Assembly: GCF_000317575.1 (NCBI RefSeq)
Contig: NC_019748.1
Coordinates: 124,001 to 188,000, forward strand
Length of the DNA: 64,000 bases
DNA from: Stanieria cyanosphaera PCC 7437
GTDB lineage: Bacteria; Cyanobacteriota; Cyanobacteriia; Cyanobacteriales; Xenococcaceae
Direction of reading: 5' to 3'
Of this stretch, positions 15,453-24,405 are shown one piece after another; position 1 is the stretch's first letter; each line of letters starts with the position of its first letter. Under the pieces are notes generated by a model. It saw nothing but the letters and a program-made list of their open reading frames with translations. It was not told the origin of the DNA and searched no databases. A program made the translations under genes and the position numbers.

Positions 15453-18077
15453 CTACAAAGCATTGCGGAAGATAATTACTGTAGTATCAACTTTTCTGGC
15501 AATTTCTTCTGGAATATTACCGCGAACTGCATTTTGTAGTAATCCTTCGCTAGTTGCTCCAATAATAATTAAATCGTATTTTTCCGTAGTTGTAAGGCGA
15601 ATAATCGTTTCTGAAACAGAATAAGCGCGGATTGGTAAGATAGTTACAGGGAAATTGATTTTATCTCGCAAAGATTCTGCTGTTTTACTTAAGTGCTGAA
15701 GCGGTAAATCTGATTGATTAGGAGAATAAATTTGACACAGTTTTATTTTAGGTGTGCGAACTAGACCAGCAAAATTTGCCAAACCAGGTAGGATTTTTAA
15801 GGCTTTTTGAGTATTTGCTCCACCGGCAGTGGGAATTAACCATAAACCTGGTCGATCTAATTTATGAGGAAAAGAATAAGGTTTTTGTCCTAATTTGACC
15901 AGCATCAAATCGCAAGGAGCTTGTTTAATTAAAGTATCAACTACACTACCAAAAATCTGATCTGGACTAGAAGTACTTCCCTTCCAACCCATTAATAAAA
16001 GATTAATTTGTTCTTGTGCGATCGCTTCTAAAATAGCTTCTGCGGTATCGTTAGCAATCCGAATTTGAGTATGAATAGGAATATTATGCTGTTTTCCTGA
16101 CTGTTCTAAACGAGTCATTAAGGTTCGATTCGTAGTTAAATCTATTTGTGCTTGAGCAGGATAAATATATTTAGGTACAGAAATAACTTGCAGACAATCA
16201 ATTTCATACTTTTGATATTGTGCGATCGCTATGGCAATTTGTAACAAACTGGAGGCATTTTCAGGATTCGATAAAGGTAATAAAATGCGCCCCCTTCCCA
16301 TAGCAGGAGAACGAGTGCGATAAGCAACATAGGAAGGTTCTGGTTTAGCAGTTACTTCGCGATCGCCACTGAGTTGTTGTACTTCCGCTTTAATAATGTC
16401 ACTTTGAGTAATAATCCCGATCAGTTTACTACCCTGAGTTACAGGAAGACGAGATAATTGATAACGATTTAACAGATACAAAACATCTGCTAAAGAAGTA
16501 GTAGGATTAGCTGTAATCGGACGTGCTGTCATGATCTCTTTCAAGAGAATTGAATCATTTTTTGTGTTGGCAGTAGCTAAATCCGACTGAGTAATAATTC
16601 CTACCAAAGCACCTTCTTCCATCACAGGAAAACCACGGTGAGAAGAACGAGAAATAGCCTTCATAGCTTCTTCAACCGTCAAACTACTAGATAAAGTCTC
16701 TACCTGCGACTGCATCACATCAACCGCTTTTAATTTAGCCAAAAAATCATAATTAGGAGCATCTTCTTGAAGTTGAATCCCGCTAGCACTGAGAAGATGT
16801 TGATAAATCGAACCTCGATGAAAACTTTCGGCGACAATATAAGCCACCGCAGAAACAATCATCAACGGTAAAACTAGATTAAAATCCGTTGTCATTTCAA
16901 AGACAATCACAATTGCTGTGACGGGAACTCTGACTACTGCCGTAAAAAATGCACCCATGCCTGCCAAAGCAAAAGTATGAGCAGATTGACTAGCAATCAA
17001 ATTAACCTCTACCATCCCAACTAAATAGCCCAAAGCAGAACCCAAAACCAAAGCAGGAGCAAACAATCCCCCAGGTGCGCCACAACTATAAGCCAGAATC
17101 GTCAAGAAAAAATGAGCCGAAAAAGCGATCGCGATCGCTTGCCAACTCAATCCTCCAGAAATTAAAAATTCTCGTAAACCAGCATTATCACGAAAAAAAG
17201 TAGGTAAAAAAGCAATAATAATCCCAGAAATTAATCCTGCCAATCCCATTCGCAAAGGCATAGGTATTTTTAATTGACGGTTAAGTTTGATGCCGTAGAG
17301 AATACCGTGATTAAATAACACTCCCAACAAACCAGCTAAAATTCCCAACACAATATAAAAAGGAATCTCTTGAGCAGCAAAACTACTTTGTTGAGAAGAA
17401 CGTAACATAGTTGTAGGTATATTCAAGTCTGCCGAACCTAAACTACGAGAAACGACAGCCCCTGTAAAAGAAGCGACGATCGCTGTTTCTAAAGTCAAAC
17501 CCGAAACATCCCGCATCAACTCTTCAACCACAAATAAAACCCCTGCAATTGGCGTATTAAAACCTGCTGCTAATCCTGCTGCTGCACCTGCTGCAATCAT
17601 CTGACGGCGATTGGTAGGTGAATTAGGAATCCAACTACTTAACTGGGCTGCTAAAGCTGCGCCAATATGAACCGTCGGCCCGCGACGACCTAAAGTTAAA
17701 CCAGCACCCAAAACCAAAATAGTTCCAACCGCTTTTACTAAAGCAACTCTCAAATTCAAAGGCATCGGATATCTCGCTAATGCAGCTTTAACCTGGGGAA
17801 TACCACCTCCTGCTGCTTCTGGTGACAGAATTTCAATCGCCCAACCAGCAAGTGTCCCAAAGATCAAACCAGTTATTGGTAAAGTAATGATTGCACCATA
17901 TTCATAAGCAGTTTTGATCCGCCATCCTCCTAACCAGCCAATCCCCTGTTTCAGTAACAGAGCAGCTAATCCTGATAAAATACCGATTAAACAAGCTTCA
18001 ATTAACGCATAGCGGTTATCAATTGAACTGCGCGCCAAAACTCTGGATTTAAACCACTCATCAAGTCGATTCCTCAT
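15453..18077 (-). CDS. ClC-family anion channel/transporter with CBS pair and two Usp domains
   Basis: Large membrane protein (874 residues): ClC core about 25-425, CBS pair about 450-570 (VMQSQVETLSSSLTVEEAM; EIMTARPITANPTTSLADVL), then two universal-stress-protein modules about 590-735 and 745-874. The ClC core keeps GGGIPQVKAAL, FNTPIAGVLFVVEEL and GAPGGLFAPALVLG. Two filter positions differ from the classical type: GSGIP is GGGIP (G91) and the gating GREGP is GRRGP (R132 where the gating glutamate is expected). Loss of that glutamate usually removes proton coupling, so a passive channel is possible. CBS and Usp domains suggest nucleotide control. Diverges from bacterioferritin across 36 bp. 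Confidence 0.92.
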   Translation of the reverse strand: MRNRLDEWFKSRVLARSSIDNRYALIEACLIGILSGLAALLLKQGIGWLGGWRIKTAYEYGAIITLPITGLIFGTLAGWAIEILSPEAAGGGIPQVKAALARYPMPLNLRVALVKAVGTILVLGAGLTLGRRGPTVHIGAALAAQLSSWIPNSPTNRRQMIAAGAAAGLAAGFNTPIAGVLFVVEELMRDVSGLTLETAIVASFTGAVVSRSLGSADLNIPTTMLRSSQQSSFAAQEIPFYIVLGILAGLLGVLFNHGILYGIKLNRQLKIPMPLRMGLAGLISGIIIAFLPTFFRDNAGLREFLISGGLSWQAIAIAFSAHFFLTILAYSCGAPGGLFAPALVLGSALGYLVGMVEVNLIASQSAHTFALAGMGAFFTAVVRVPVTAIVIVFEMTTDFNLVLPLMIVSAVAYIVAESFHRGSIYQHLLSASGIQLQEDAPNYDFLAKLKAVDVMQSQVETLSSSLTVEEAMKAISRSSHRGFPVMEEGALVGIITQSDLATANTKNDSILLKEIMTARPITANPTTSLADVLYLLNRYQLSRLPVTQGSKLIGIITQSDIIKAEVQQLSGDREVTAKPEPSYVAYRTRSPAMGRGRILLPLSNPENASSLLQIAIAIAQYQKYEIDCLQVISVPKYIYPAQAQIDLTTNRTLMTRLEQSGKQHNIPIHTQIRIANDTAEAILEAIAQEQINLLLMGWKGSTSSPDQIFGSVVDTLIKQAPCDLMLVKLGQKPYSFPHKLDRPGLWLIPTAGGANTQKALKILPGLANFAGLVRTPKIKLCQIYSPNQSDLPLQHLSKTAESLRDKINFPVTILPIRAYSVSETIIRLTTTEKYDLIIIGATSEGLLQNAVRGNIPEEIARKVDTTVIIFRNAL

Positions 18078-18113
18078 AATAGGATAGAAACTGTATTGGT
18101 TAGCTGATGAATT

Positions 18114-18548
18114 ATGAAAGAACTAGATCGAGAAAAAACAACTACTATTCTCAACGAAATAATGGAATTTGAACTAGCTGGAGTTGTGCGTTACACTCAT
18201 TATTCCTTGATGGTTACTGGACCGAATCGTATTCCTATTGTGCAATTCTTTCAAGCACAAGCTAATGAATCTTTAACTCATGCTCAACAAGTAGGAGAAA
18301 TTCTGACTGGTTTAGAAGGGCATCCTAGTCTCAAAATCGCTCCGATTGAAGAAAGCTATGAACACAACCTTCATGCAATTTTATCGGAAAGTCTCAATCA
18401 TGAAAAAAAAGCTTTGGAACTATATAAGAAGTTACTCAGTGTGGTTGAAGATGCAAGTGTTTATCTTGAAGAGTTTACCCGTAGTATGATTGGACAAGAA
18501 GAATTACACAACATAGAAATTAGAAAGATGTTGCGCGATTTTGTTTAA
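18114..18548 (+). CDS. bfr: bacterioferritin
   Basis: Iron-storage protein of 144 residues, a four-helix ferritin-like subunit. Helix A carries EFELAGVVRYTHYSLM with ligand glutamates at 18/20, helix B has ANESLTHAQQVGEILTGLEG (E52 and H56), and helices C and D carry SLNHEKKALELYK and MIGQEELHNIEIRKML (E-x-x-H). Cyanobacteria usually encode two bacterioferritins that differ in heme and ferroxidase ligands; which type this is cannot be settled, because the methionine heme ligand is not obvious. Very short divergent gap with the ClC gene. Confidence 0.88.
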   Translation: MKELDREKTTTILNEIMEFELAGVVRYTHYSLMVTGPNRIPIVQFFQAQANESLTHAQQVGEILTGLEGHPSLKIAPIEESYEHNLHAILSESLNHEKKALELYKKLLSVVEDASVYLEEFTRSMIGQEELHNIEIRKMLRDFV

Positions 18549-18917
18549 TTGAATGTTTGCCACCAACATAAACCGAATTATCTATCCTTAGATAGATATA
18601 ACTGGATTAGTTGAGTTACATTTTTTATACTTGAGAGACAGGCACTAAATCAATTTTCTTGTTGAGGTGAGATATAACGGTTCTTAGCATTAATGAAATA
18701 CAGTTCGTGTTCCTGGTTGAGCGTTGATATTTGATGGTTAATTGAAAACTGGTGTAGAGACGCGATATATCGCGTCTCTACTAGTCACTGTTAATAGGTG
18801 AAGTACACCTATTTAAGAAAGGCTATATTTATTTCCTTCAATTAAAAATTGATCAAAATTCATTATTAAATTTAAGCGTAAAAATAATTATAAAAAATAA
18901 TAAAAATCAAAATAAAA
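18549..18917. other. gene-free stretch with a perfect 28-bp palindrome
   Basis: No coding frame. It holds the palindrome at 18754-18781, an inverted pair TATCTATCC/GGATAGATA-like hairpin near 18579-18599 just after bacterioferritin that could act as a terminator, and AT-rich DNA before the coiled-coil gene. No RNA gene recognised. Confidence 0.5.
18754..18781. repeat. 28-bp perfect palindrome
   Basis: Fully self-complementary: arms GTAGAGACGCGATA and TATCGCGTCTCTAC. Family members at 19270 and 24378 keep the GTAGAGACG/CGTCTCTAC frame with changed centres. Dispersed palindromic repeats of this type are common in cyanobacterial intergenic DNA. Confidence 0.9.
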
Positions 18918-19217
18918 ATGAATAATTATATTAATAACAAACAACTTTATCAACAAAAACTTAAAGTACAAATTGACAAACTAAATGTTCACATTGCAGA
19001 ACTTAAAACCCATGTTGAACATACTAAGACTGATGTCTCAAATCAATATCAAAGTAAATTAGAAGAACTATATACGAAACGCGAACTTGCCCAAATTAAA
19101 TTCCAAGAACTACAACAAACTAGTGAGGAAGCTTGGGAAGAAATGAAACAAGGACTTGAAAAAGCTTTGGCTGAACTAAATCAAGCCTGGAAAAATGCGA
19201 TTTATAAATTCAAATAA
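18918..19217 (+). CDS. small coiled-coil protein (unknown function)
   Basis: Hydrophilic helical protein of 99 residues. From about 8 to 75 it shows heptad-like charge and leucine spacing (KLKVQIDKLNVHIAELKTHV; SKLEELYTKRELAQIKFQEL), then an amphipathic tail EAWEEMKQGLEKALAELNQAW. This layout is shared by a family of cyanobacterial proteins of about 100 residues resembling apolipoprotein-like or late-embryogenesis-like helices. No signal peptide or enzyme motif. It stands alone between two palindromic repeats (18754 and 19270). Confidence 0.7.
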   Translation: MNNYINNKQLYQQKLKVQIDKLNVHIAELKTHVEHTKTDVSNQYQSKLEELYTKRELAQIKFQELQQTSEEAWEEMKQGLEKALAELNQAWKNAIYKFK

Positions 19218-19269
19218 AAAAAAATATGATGGCTACTCTTAAATTGGCTTTTACACTGACCAGTTACCA

Positions 19270-19297
19270 GTAAAGACGTAACATATTACGTCTCTAC
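19270..19297. repeat. 28-bp imperfect palindrome
   Basis: Arms GTAAAGACGTAA and TTACGTCTCTAC around CATA; one mismatch. Follows the coiled-coil gene. The 7-bp-period units TTCTGTC, TTCTGCC and TTTTACT follow at 19315-19335. Confidence 0.85.
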
Positions 19298-19346
19298 ATT
19301 AGTTATTAATTACCTTCTGTCTTCTGCCTTTTACTTTTGGACTTGC

Positions 19347-20219
19347 TTACTTAATTGTCTGAGTTTGTTTGTTAGCTAAACCTTCCTTACTATGGTCTAA
19401 GCGTAACTCTCCTTGGGGTTGTTGACGCAGTTGTTGAGGAGTTTGTTGACCAACTGAACCTTTGGCTACTGTTACTCCACCATCTGCTAACCATAATGCA
19501 CCTGTGACATAACTAGCTTCATCAGAAGCTAAAAAAGCGCAAACATTGGCTATTTCTTCTGGTGTACCTCGGCGTGCCATTGGAGTAGCTTCGATCAACA
19601 TTTTTTCCATTTCTGCATCCATTGGACCCGTTTCTTTGTGTGTCCAAGCAGTATCAATAGCACCAGGACAGTAACAATTAGCTCGAACTCCGTATTTGGC
19701 TTGTTCGACTGCAACTCCTTTCACAAAAGAATGCATCCATCCCTTAGTGCCACCATAAGGAGTATTTTGGGCTAAGCCATTAAAACCTGCTTCTGAACCT
19801 GCACAGACAATGTTACCTTTGGTTCTTTGCAGATAAGGGAGAGCGTATTTGGTCATAACAAAAGCAGAACGCAAGTTCATTTTTAGAGTTTGATCGAAAA
19901 CATCTATAGGGTAATCTTGAGTTTCTGCTGTAGCGAGGAAAACCCCCGCATTATTAACTAAAATATCCAACTTGTCGTATTGGTCGATCGCGGTTTGAAT
20001 ACATTTTAGAGCGTCTTTTTCTTCCGATACATCACCACAACAAGCAACTGCTTCACCACCATATTCTTTAATCGAAGCTACCACATCATCGACGGGATCG
20101 TAAGAAAACCCGTTAACTACTACTTTAGCTCCTTCTTTGGCAAATTTATGAGCGATCGCTTCTCCAATGCCCGTACCAGCACCAGTGACAATTGCTACTT
20201 TTCCTTCCAAACGTCTCAT
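19347..20219 (-). CDS. short-chain dehydrogenase/reductase (glucose-1-dehydrogenase-like)
   Basis: Classical SDR of 290 residues. Cofactor-binding TGAGTGIGEAIA (12-23), structural LVNNAGV, catalytic serine in AGSEAGFNG, Y-x-x-x-K in YGGTKGWMH (about 155-163) and the PG motif after it are in order. The core ends with SDEASYVTGALWLADGG, as in glucose-1-dehydrogenase and 3-oxoacyl reductase relatives; a C-terminal extension of about 35 residues is glutamine-rich (QQTPQQLRQQPQG). Substrate unknown. It lies 12 bp downstream of the next SDR gene in the same direction: a two-gene operon. Confidence 0.88.
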   Translation of the reverse strand: MRRLEGKVAIVTGAGTGIGEAIAHKFAKEGAKVVVNGFSYDPVDDVVASIKEYGGEAVACCGDVSEEKDALKCIQTAIDQYDKLDILVNNAGVFLATAETQDYPIDVFDQTLKMNLRSAFVMTKYALPYLQRTKGNIVCAGSEAGFNGLAQNTPYGGTKGWMHSFVKGVAVEQAKYGVRANCYCPGAIDTAWTHKETGPMDAEMEKMLIEATPMARRGTPEEIANVCAFLASDEASYVTGALWLADGGVTVAKGSVGQQTPQQLRQQPQGELRLDHSKEGLANKQTQTIK

Positions 20220-20231
20220 GATTTTTAATTC

Positions 20232-20969
20232 CTATAAAGCTTGAGCAGTGGGACGAATCAAAATTTCATTAACATCAACTTCAGGAGGCTGTTCGAGAGC
20301 ATACACAATCGCACGAGCGATCGCATCTGCATCAATAGCTTCTTGATAAATTGCTTCGATATTTTGAGAAGCTTCTGTATCTTGAATTGAATTAGTTAAT
20401 TCAGTAGCTACTGCACCTGGAGAGATAATTGTGCAACGAATATCTGCACCAACTTCTTGACGTAAACCTTCAGAAATTGCTCGTACTGCAAATTTACTAC
20501 CACAATAAACCGCACCACCTGGAAAGACTACGTGACCAGCCACTGAGGAAATATTAATAATATGACCGTTCTTAGCAGATTGCATGATCGGTAACACCGC
20601 AGCAATTCCGTATAAAACACCTTTAATATTTACATCAACAATCTTGTCCCATTCCTCAACTCTCAATTTATCAAGGCGGGATAAAGGCATTAAGCCAGCA
20701 TTATTGAGCAAAACATCGATTTTGCCATATTTATCAAGGGTTGTTTGAGCCAAAGCTTGCATTTGCTGATAATTAGTCACATCAACTGTTTGATAAGTCG
20801 CCGTTCCTCCTGCTTGTTCGATTTTACTTACCAAATCTTGTAGCCGTTCTTCACGACGTGCTGCTAACATTAATTTAGCTCCACGTTCAGCAAGCATTTT
20901 AGCTGTAGCTTCGCCAATACCACTACTAGCACCAGTAATAATTACACTTTTTCCAGAAATAGAGTTCAT
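20232..20969 (-). CDS. short-chain dehydrogenase/reductase, YdfG-like
   Basis: SDR of 245 residues: TGASSGIGEATAKMLAERGA (13-32), LLNNAGLMPL, catalytic serine in ISSVAGHVV and YCGSKFAVRAIS (Y-x-x-x-K, about 154-165). The arginine pair following the first strand (AARREERLQDL) favours NADP(H). The sequence EALRQE-like EGLRQEVGADIRCTIISPGA is typical of NADP-dependent hydroxy-acid or ketone reductases. It begins the two-gene operon with the SDR at 19347. Divergent from cheB with 205 bp between, which includes two AGCTAAN heptamers. Confidence 0.88.
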   Translation of the reverse strand: MNSISGKSVIITGASSGIGEATAKMLAERGAKLMLAARREERLQDLVSKIEQAGGTATYQTVDVTNYQQMQALAQTTLDKYGKIDVLLNNAGLMPLSRLDKLRVEEWDKIVDVNIKGVLYGIAAVLPIMQSAKNGHIINISSVAGHVVFPGGAVYCGSKFAVRAISEGLRQEVGADIRCTIISPGAVATELTNSIQDTEASQNIEAIYQEAIDADAIARAIVYALEQPPEVDVNEILIRPTAQAL

Positions 20970-21174
20970 ATATACTTATTTTGCGCTTAATTTGCAGTTG
21001 TGGTTATATAATTTGATTGAGACACTATCAGAACTCTAAGATTTATCTACAAATTATGTCTCTGCTGAGAGAAAGAGATTGGGAAATCAAATTTTAGTGT
21101 TGATGGCTGTTAGCTAAGAGCTAATTTCATCTCAACGAAACGAGCTTGACATCAAACTACTTTACACAACTAAA

Positions 21175-21759
21175 ATGAATCTTCCCGTTTTTGAAATTGT
21201 CGCTATGGCTGCCTCAGCAGGAGGATTAAATGCTATTAGTCAAGTATTATCAAACTTACCTGCCGATTTTGCTGCTGCTATTGTAGTCGTCCAACATCTC
21301 GATCCCTCTAGTCGCTCTTATATGGCAGAGATACTTAAGCGTCGCACCCCTTTAGCAGTTAAACAAGCCGAAGAAAACGATCGCATCAATTCGGGGACAA
21401 TTTATATTGCTCCTCCTAACTACCATCTTTTGATTAATCCTGACCATACTCTATCGTTAAGTAAATCAAAATTAGTTCATTTTGTGCGTCCTTCTGCCGA
21501 TTTACTGTTTGAGTCAGTAGCAGCTAGTTATCAAAAACGAGCGATCGCGGTTGTGCTAACAGGAACAGGTGAAGATGGCATTATGGGGGTACAGGCGATT
21601 CATGAAATGGGAGGGATCGTAATTGCTCAAGATGAAGCAACTTCTGAATATTTTGGGATGCCCAGTGCAGCGATTAAGACGGGAACAGTAGATTTTATCC
21701 TACCTATTAATGAAATCTCTGCAAAATTAATCGCTTTAGTAATGCCTAGAAAAGGTTAA
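21175..21759 (+). CDS. cheB: stand-alone CheB methylesterase domain
   Basis: A 194-residue CheB catalytic domain without the usual N-terminal receiver. The catalytic triad is visible: S14 in MAASAGGLNA, H41 in VVVQHLDPSS, D134 in GTGEDGIMG. MPSAAIKTGTVDFILP matches the family end. In chemotaxis CheB removes methyl groups from receptor glutamates; lacking the receiver, this version is not controlled by direct phosphorylation. Followed by cheR-PAS (22096) in the same direction, so they probably form one adaptation module that in other bacteria is a single fused CheB-CheR-PAS protein. Confidence 0.9.
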   Translation: MNLPVFEIVAMAASAGGLNAISQVLSNLPADFAAAIVVVQHLDPSSRSYMAEILKRRTPLAVKQAEENDRINSGTIYIAPPNYHLLINPDHTLSLSKSKLVHFVRPSADLLFESVAASYQKRAIAVVLTGTGEDGIMGVQAIHEMGGIVIAQDEATSEYFGMPSAAIKTGTVDFILPINEISAKLIALVMPRKG

Positions 21760-22095
21760 TTCCGAGCAAGCAGAATAACTTATGATTATTAGATGTATAA
21801 AACAAAAAACTATAAAATATTTTTTTTTATTTCTGATTTTTAATTTTTGAAGTTGTCTCATGTAGAAATAAATAATACTGTATTACTGTATCTATAAGTT
21901 TTTACAAGCTAAAAGCTAAGAGCGAACAGCTAATAGCTACGAACCTTATTACTCTCGGTTTTGACACATTCGCAGCCATCTCACCATCTCTCAGGAAGCA
22001 GTCATCTTACTATCACTCAAGAAGAAGCCATTTCACTATCGCTCAGAAAAAGGCTTTCAATCTTGTTTTGTTAATTAACCTTTCCAATCAAACAA
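21760..22095. other. cheB-cheR gap with two repeat tracts
   Basis: Contains heptamers AGCTAAA, AGCTAAG, AGCGAAC, AGCTAAT, AGCTACG (21907-21941) and a separate 26-bp-period triplicate (21972-22049). No coding frame; any cheR promoter would lie here. Confidence 0.6.
21972..22049. repeat. three degenerate 26-bp tandem units before cheR
   Basis: Units at 21972-21997, 21998-22023 and 22024-22049 share the skeleton GCAGCCATCTCACYATC followed by NCTCAGGAA. They differ at several positions, so they are not fresh. The array ends 46 bp before the cheR ATG. The spacing of 26 bp is about 2.5 helical turns. Confidence 0.8.
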
Positions 22096-23964
22096 ATGAA
22101 TTTTACAGATGATGATCGCGTTTTTGAAGAACTTTTAGAATATTTAAGAAGATCGCGGGGTTTCGATTTTACTGGTTACAAACGAACTAGCCTCAAACGT
22201 CGAGTACGCAAACAGATGCAATTGCGAGAACTAAACAGTTTTGAAGCTTATCTAGATTATTTGCAAGTTCACCAGGAAGAATTTCAATTACTTTTTAATA
22301 ATATTTTGATTAATGTTACTACTTTTTTTCGAGATAAATTGGCATGGAAATATTTGCAGGAACAAACTATTCCTCATTTAATTGAAGGCAAGTCACCGCG
22401 ATCGCCGATTCGGATTTGGAGTGCTGGTTGTGCTTCAGGAGAAGAAGCTTATACTCTCGCGATTTTGTTCGCAGACGTTTTGGGAGTAGAATTATTTCGT
22501 CAGCGAGTTAAAATTTATGCTACAGATGTAGACGAAGAAGCCCTGAATCAAGCTCGTCTAGCGAGCTACACTAGTCAACAAATCGAGCCAATTCCGCCAG
22601 AATTACGCGATCGCTTTTTTGAATTGCAAGGAGAACGCTATCTTTTTCGCCCAGACTTGCGCCGTGTGGTGATTTTTGGTCGTCACGACTTGGTACAAGA
22701 TGCACCGATTTCTCGCCTCGACTTGTTAGTCTGTCGTAATACATTAATGTATTTTAATGCCGAAACTCAAGCTAAAATTCTCAATCGTTTTCACTTCGCC
22801 CTTAATAATTCGGGATTTCTGTTTTTAGGTAAAGCAGAAATGTTGCTTACTCACGCAAATCTTTTTACTCCTGCCAATTTACAACATCGCATCTTTAGTC
22901 CAATAGCGATAACCAGAAAACGCGACCGACCAATCCTCATAGCTGACAATATCAATTTTGCGGAAGAAGAAGTGAACAATAATTCCCATTTTCATTGGCA
23001 ACTTCGAGAACTTGCTTTTGATACAGGTGCGATCGCTCAAATTATCATCGACCTCAATGGCAATATAGTACTAGCCAATGCTTCCGCTCGCAATCAATTT
23101 GGGATCAATTCCCTCGATTTGGGTCGACCTTTGCAAGATTTGGAAATTTCTTATCGTCCTCTAGAATTACGTTCTCCTCTCGAAAAGATTTACCAAGAAC
23201 GACAAATTATTATTATTGAAGATGTAGTTCGTAATCTCAACAAAAATGAAACTCAGTATTTAAATGTCCAGTTTATTCCCCTTGAAGGCGACAATGGTGC
23301 AATTTTGGGAGTAAGCATTTTATTTATTGATGTTACCCGTTATCATGACCTGCAAGTTCAACTTCAACAAGCGAATCAAGAATTAGAAACTGCTAATGAG
23401 GAACTTCAATCTAGTAATGAAGAGTTAGAAACCACTAATGAAGAATTGCAATCAACTAATGAAGAGTTGGAAACTACTAACGAAGAACTGCAATCAACTA
23501 ACGAAGAACTAGAGACAATGAATGAAGAACTGCAATCAACCAATGAAGAATTGCAGACTATCAATGACGAATTACGTCAACGGACAACCGAACTCAATCA
23601 AGCAAATAGTTTTCTAGGTTCGATTTTGGCAAGTATTCGCTCTGGTGTAATTGTAGTAGACTATCAGTTTAATATTCTCGGTTGGAATAATGAAGCCGAA
23701 AATCTCTGGGGATTGCGAGTCGATGAAGTTAAAGGACAATCTTTATTAGGTCTTGATATTGGTTTACCAGTTGCTCAATTACGAGAACCGATTCGTAGAT
23801 GTCTAAGTAGAAATAAAGACAAACAAGAAATCCAGCTTAAAGCTATTAATCGCCGAGGAAAAACTATTCAATGTCATATTAGTTTTAATCCCTTAATTGG
23901 GATTAATAAAGAACTTCAGGGTGTAATACTCTTGATAGATGAAATTGGGGCTTCAATTGACTAA
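22096..23964 (+). CDS. cheR: CheR methyltransferase with PAS domains and long coiled coil
   Basis: Fusion protein of 622 residues. Residues about 8-65 are the CheR N-terminal helices; 70-275 the SAM methyltransferase with FFRDKLAW, SAGCASGEEAYTLA (SAM loop) and RNTLMYFN. A PAS-like domain follows (about 305-415), then a striking coiled coil (about 420-495) made of heptads such as NEELQST and NEELETT repeated about nine times, then a PAS domain (about 500-620, ILASIRSGVIVVDYQ). There is no kinase part. This is the CheR-PAS half of the CheB/CheR/PAS proteins. The hybrid kinase at 24772 is a plausible partner. Confidence 0.9.
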   Translation: MNFTDDDRVFEELLEYLRRSRGFDFTGYKRTSLKRRVRKQMQLRELNSFEAYLDYLQVHQEEFQLLFNNILINVTTFFRDKLAWKYLQEQTIPHLIEGKSPRSPIRIWSAGCASGEEAYTLAILFADVLGVELFRQRVKIYATDVDEEALNQARLASYTSQQIEPIPPELRDRFFELQGERYLFRPDLRRVVIFGRHDLVQDAPISRLDLLVCRNTLMYFNAETQAKILNRFHFALNNSGFLFLGKAEMLLTHANLFTPANLQHRIFSPIAITRKRDRPILIADNINFAEEEVNNNSHFHWQLRELAFDTGAIAQIIIDLNGNIVLANASARNQFGINSLDLGRPLQDLEISYRPLELRSPLEKIYQERQIIIIEDVVRNLNKNETQYLNVQFIPLEGDNGAILGVSILFIDVTRYHDLQVQLQQANQELETANEELQSSNEELETTNEELQSTNEELETTNEELQSTNEELETMNEELQSTNEELQTINDELRQRTTELNQANSFLGSILASIRSGVIVVDYQFNILGWNNEAENLWGLRVDEVKGQSLLGLDIGLPVAQLREPIRRCLSRNKDKQEIQLKAINRRGKTIQCHISFNPLIGINKELQGVILLIDEIGASID

Positions 23965-24003
23965 ATTTAAACGTATCTTTAGATTGACTTTGAAAAAATA
24001 ATT

Positions 24004-24381
24004 ATGTCGGAACTAGAAAGTAAAAATTGGCATGAGCAGTTTATTGACGACCAAGAAAAAATTTCTCAAAATCATCAAAAAATTGCCGACAAATGTGCTC
24101 AAAAGCTCATTGAATTAGGCGAAAGGCTCCAAGCAGAAAATGAACCAGGAGGAAAATCTATTGCAGAACATGGTCAAAAAATTCTCCATTACACAAAAAT
24201 TGAACAGGAAAAAACTCAACAAGCATCCGAACAAAACGAAGTAAATGCTTATGAATCTACAGAAATAGCTGCCCAACAACGAAGAAAAGCAACTCAGGAA
24301 CACGTCCAAGCGATCGAAGAATATAACGCAATACTGCTGAAAAAAATCCAAGCTAATCAGGAGAAAAGTAAAAAGTCGTAG
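24004..24381 (+). CDS. small hydrophilic helical protein (unknown function)
   Basis: Protein of 125 residues, almost entirely charged or polar, with no hydrophobic segment: WHEQFIDDQEKISQNHQKIA at the start, a basic tail ending KKS. It looks helical and possibly coiled-coil. No family recognised. It lies 39 bp after cheR-PAS and before the hybrid kinase in the same direction, so it may belong to this signalling unit; that is context only. A 28-bp palindrome starts immediately before its stop codon. Confidence 0.65.
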   Translation: MSELESKNWHEQFIDDQEKISQNHQKIADKCAQKLIELGERLQAENEPGGKSIAEHGQKILHYTKIEQEKTQQASEQNEVNAYESTEIAAQQRRKATQEHVQAIEEYNAILLKKIQANQEKSKKS

Positions 24382-24405
24382 GGACGTAATATGTTACGTC
24401 TGTAC
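24378..24405. repeat. 28-bp imperfect palindrome overlapping a stop codon
   Basis: Arms GTAGGGACGTAA and TTACGTCTGTAC around TATG, two mismatches. The TAG stop of the 24004 gene (24379-24381) is inside its left arm. Same family as 18754 and 19270. Confidence 0.82.

Noticed and set aside
21972-22049. Possible CRISPR array
   Set aside because: Three units adjoin without spacers and are degenerate; there are no cas genes in the window.
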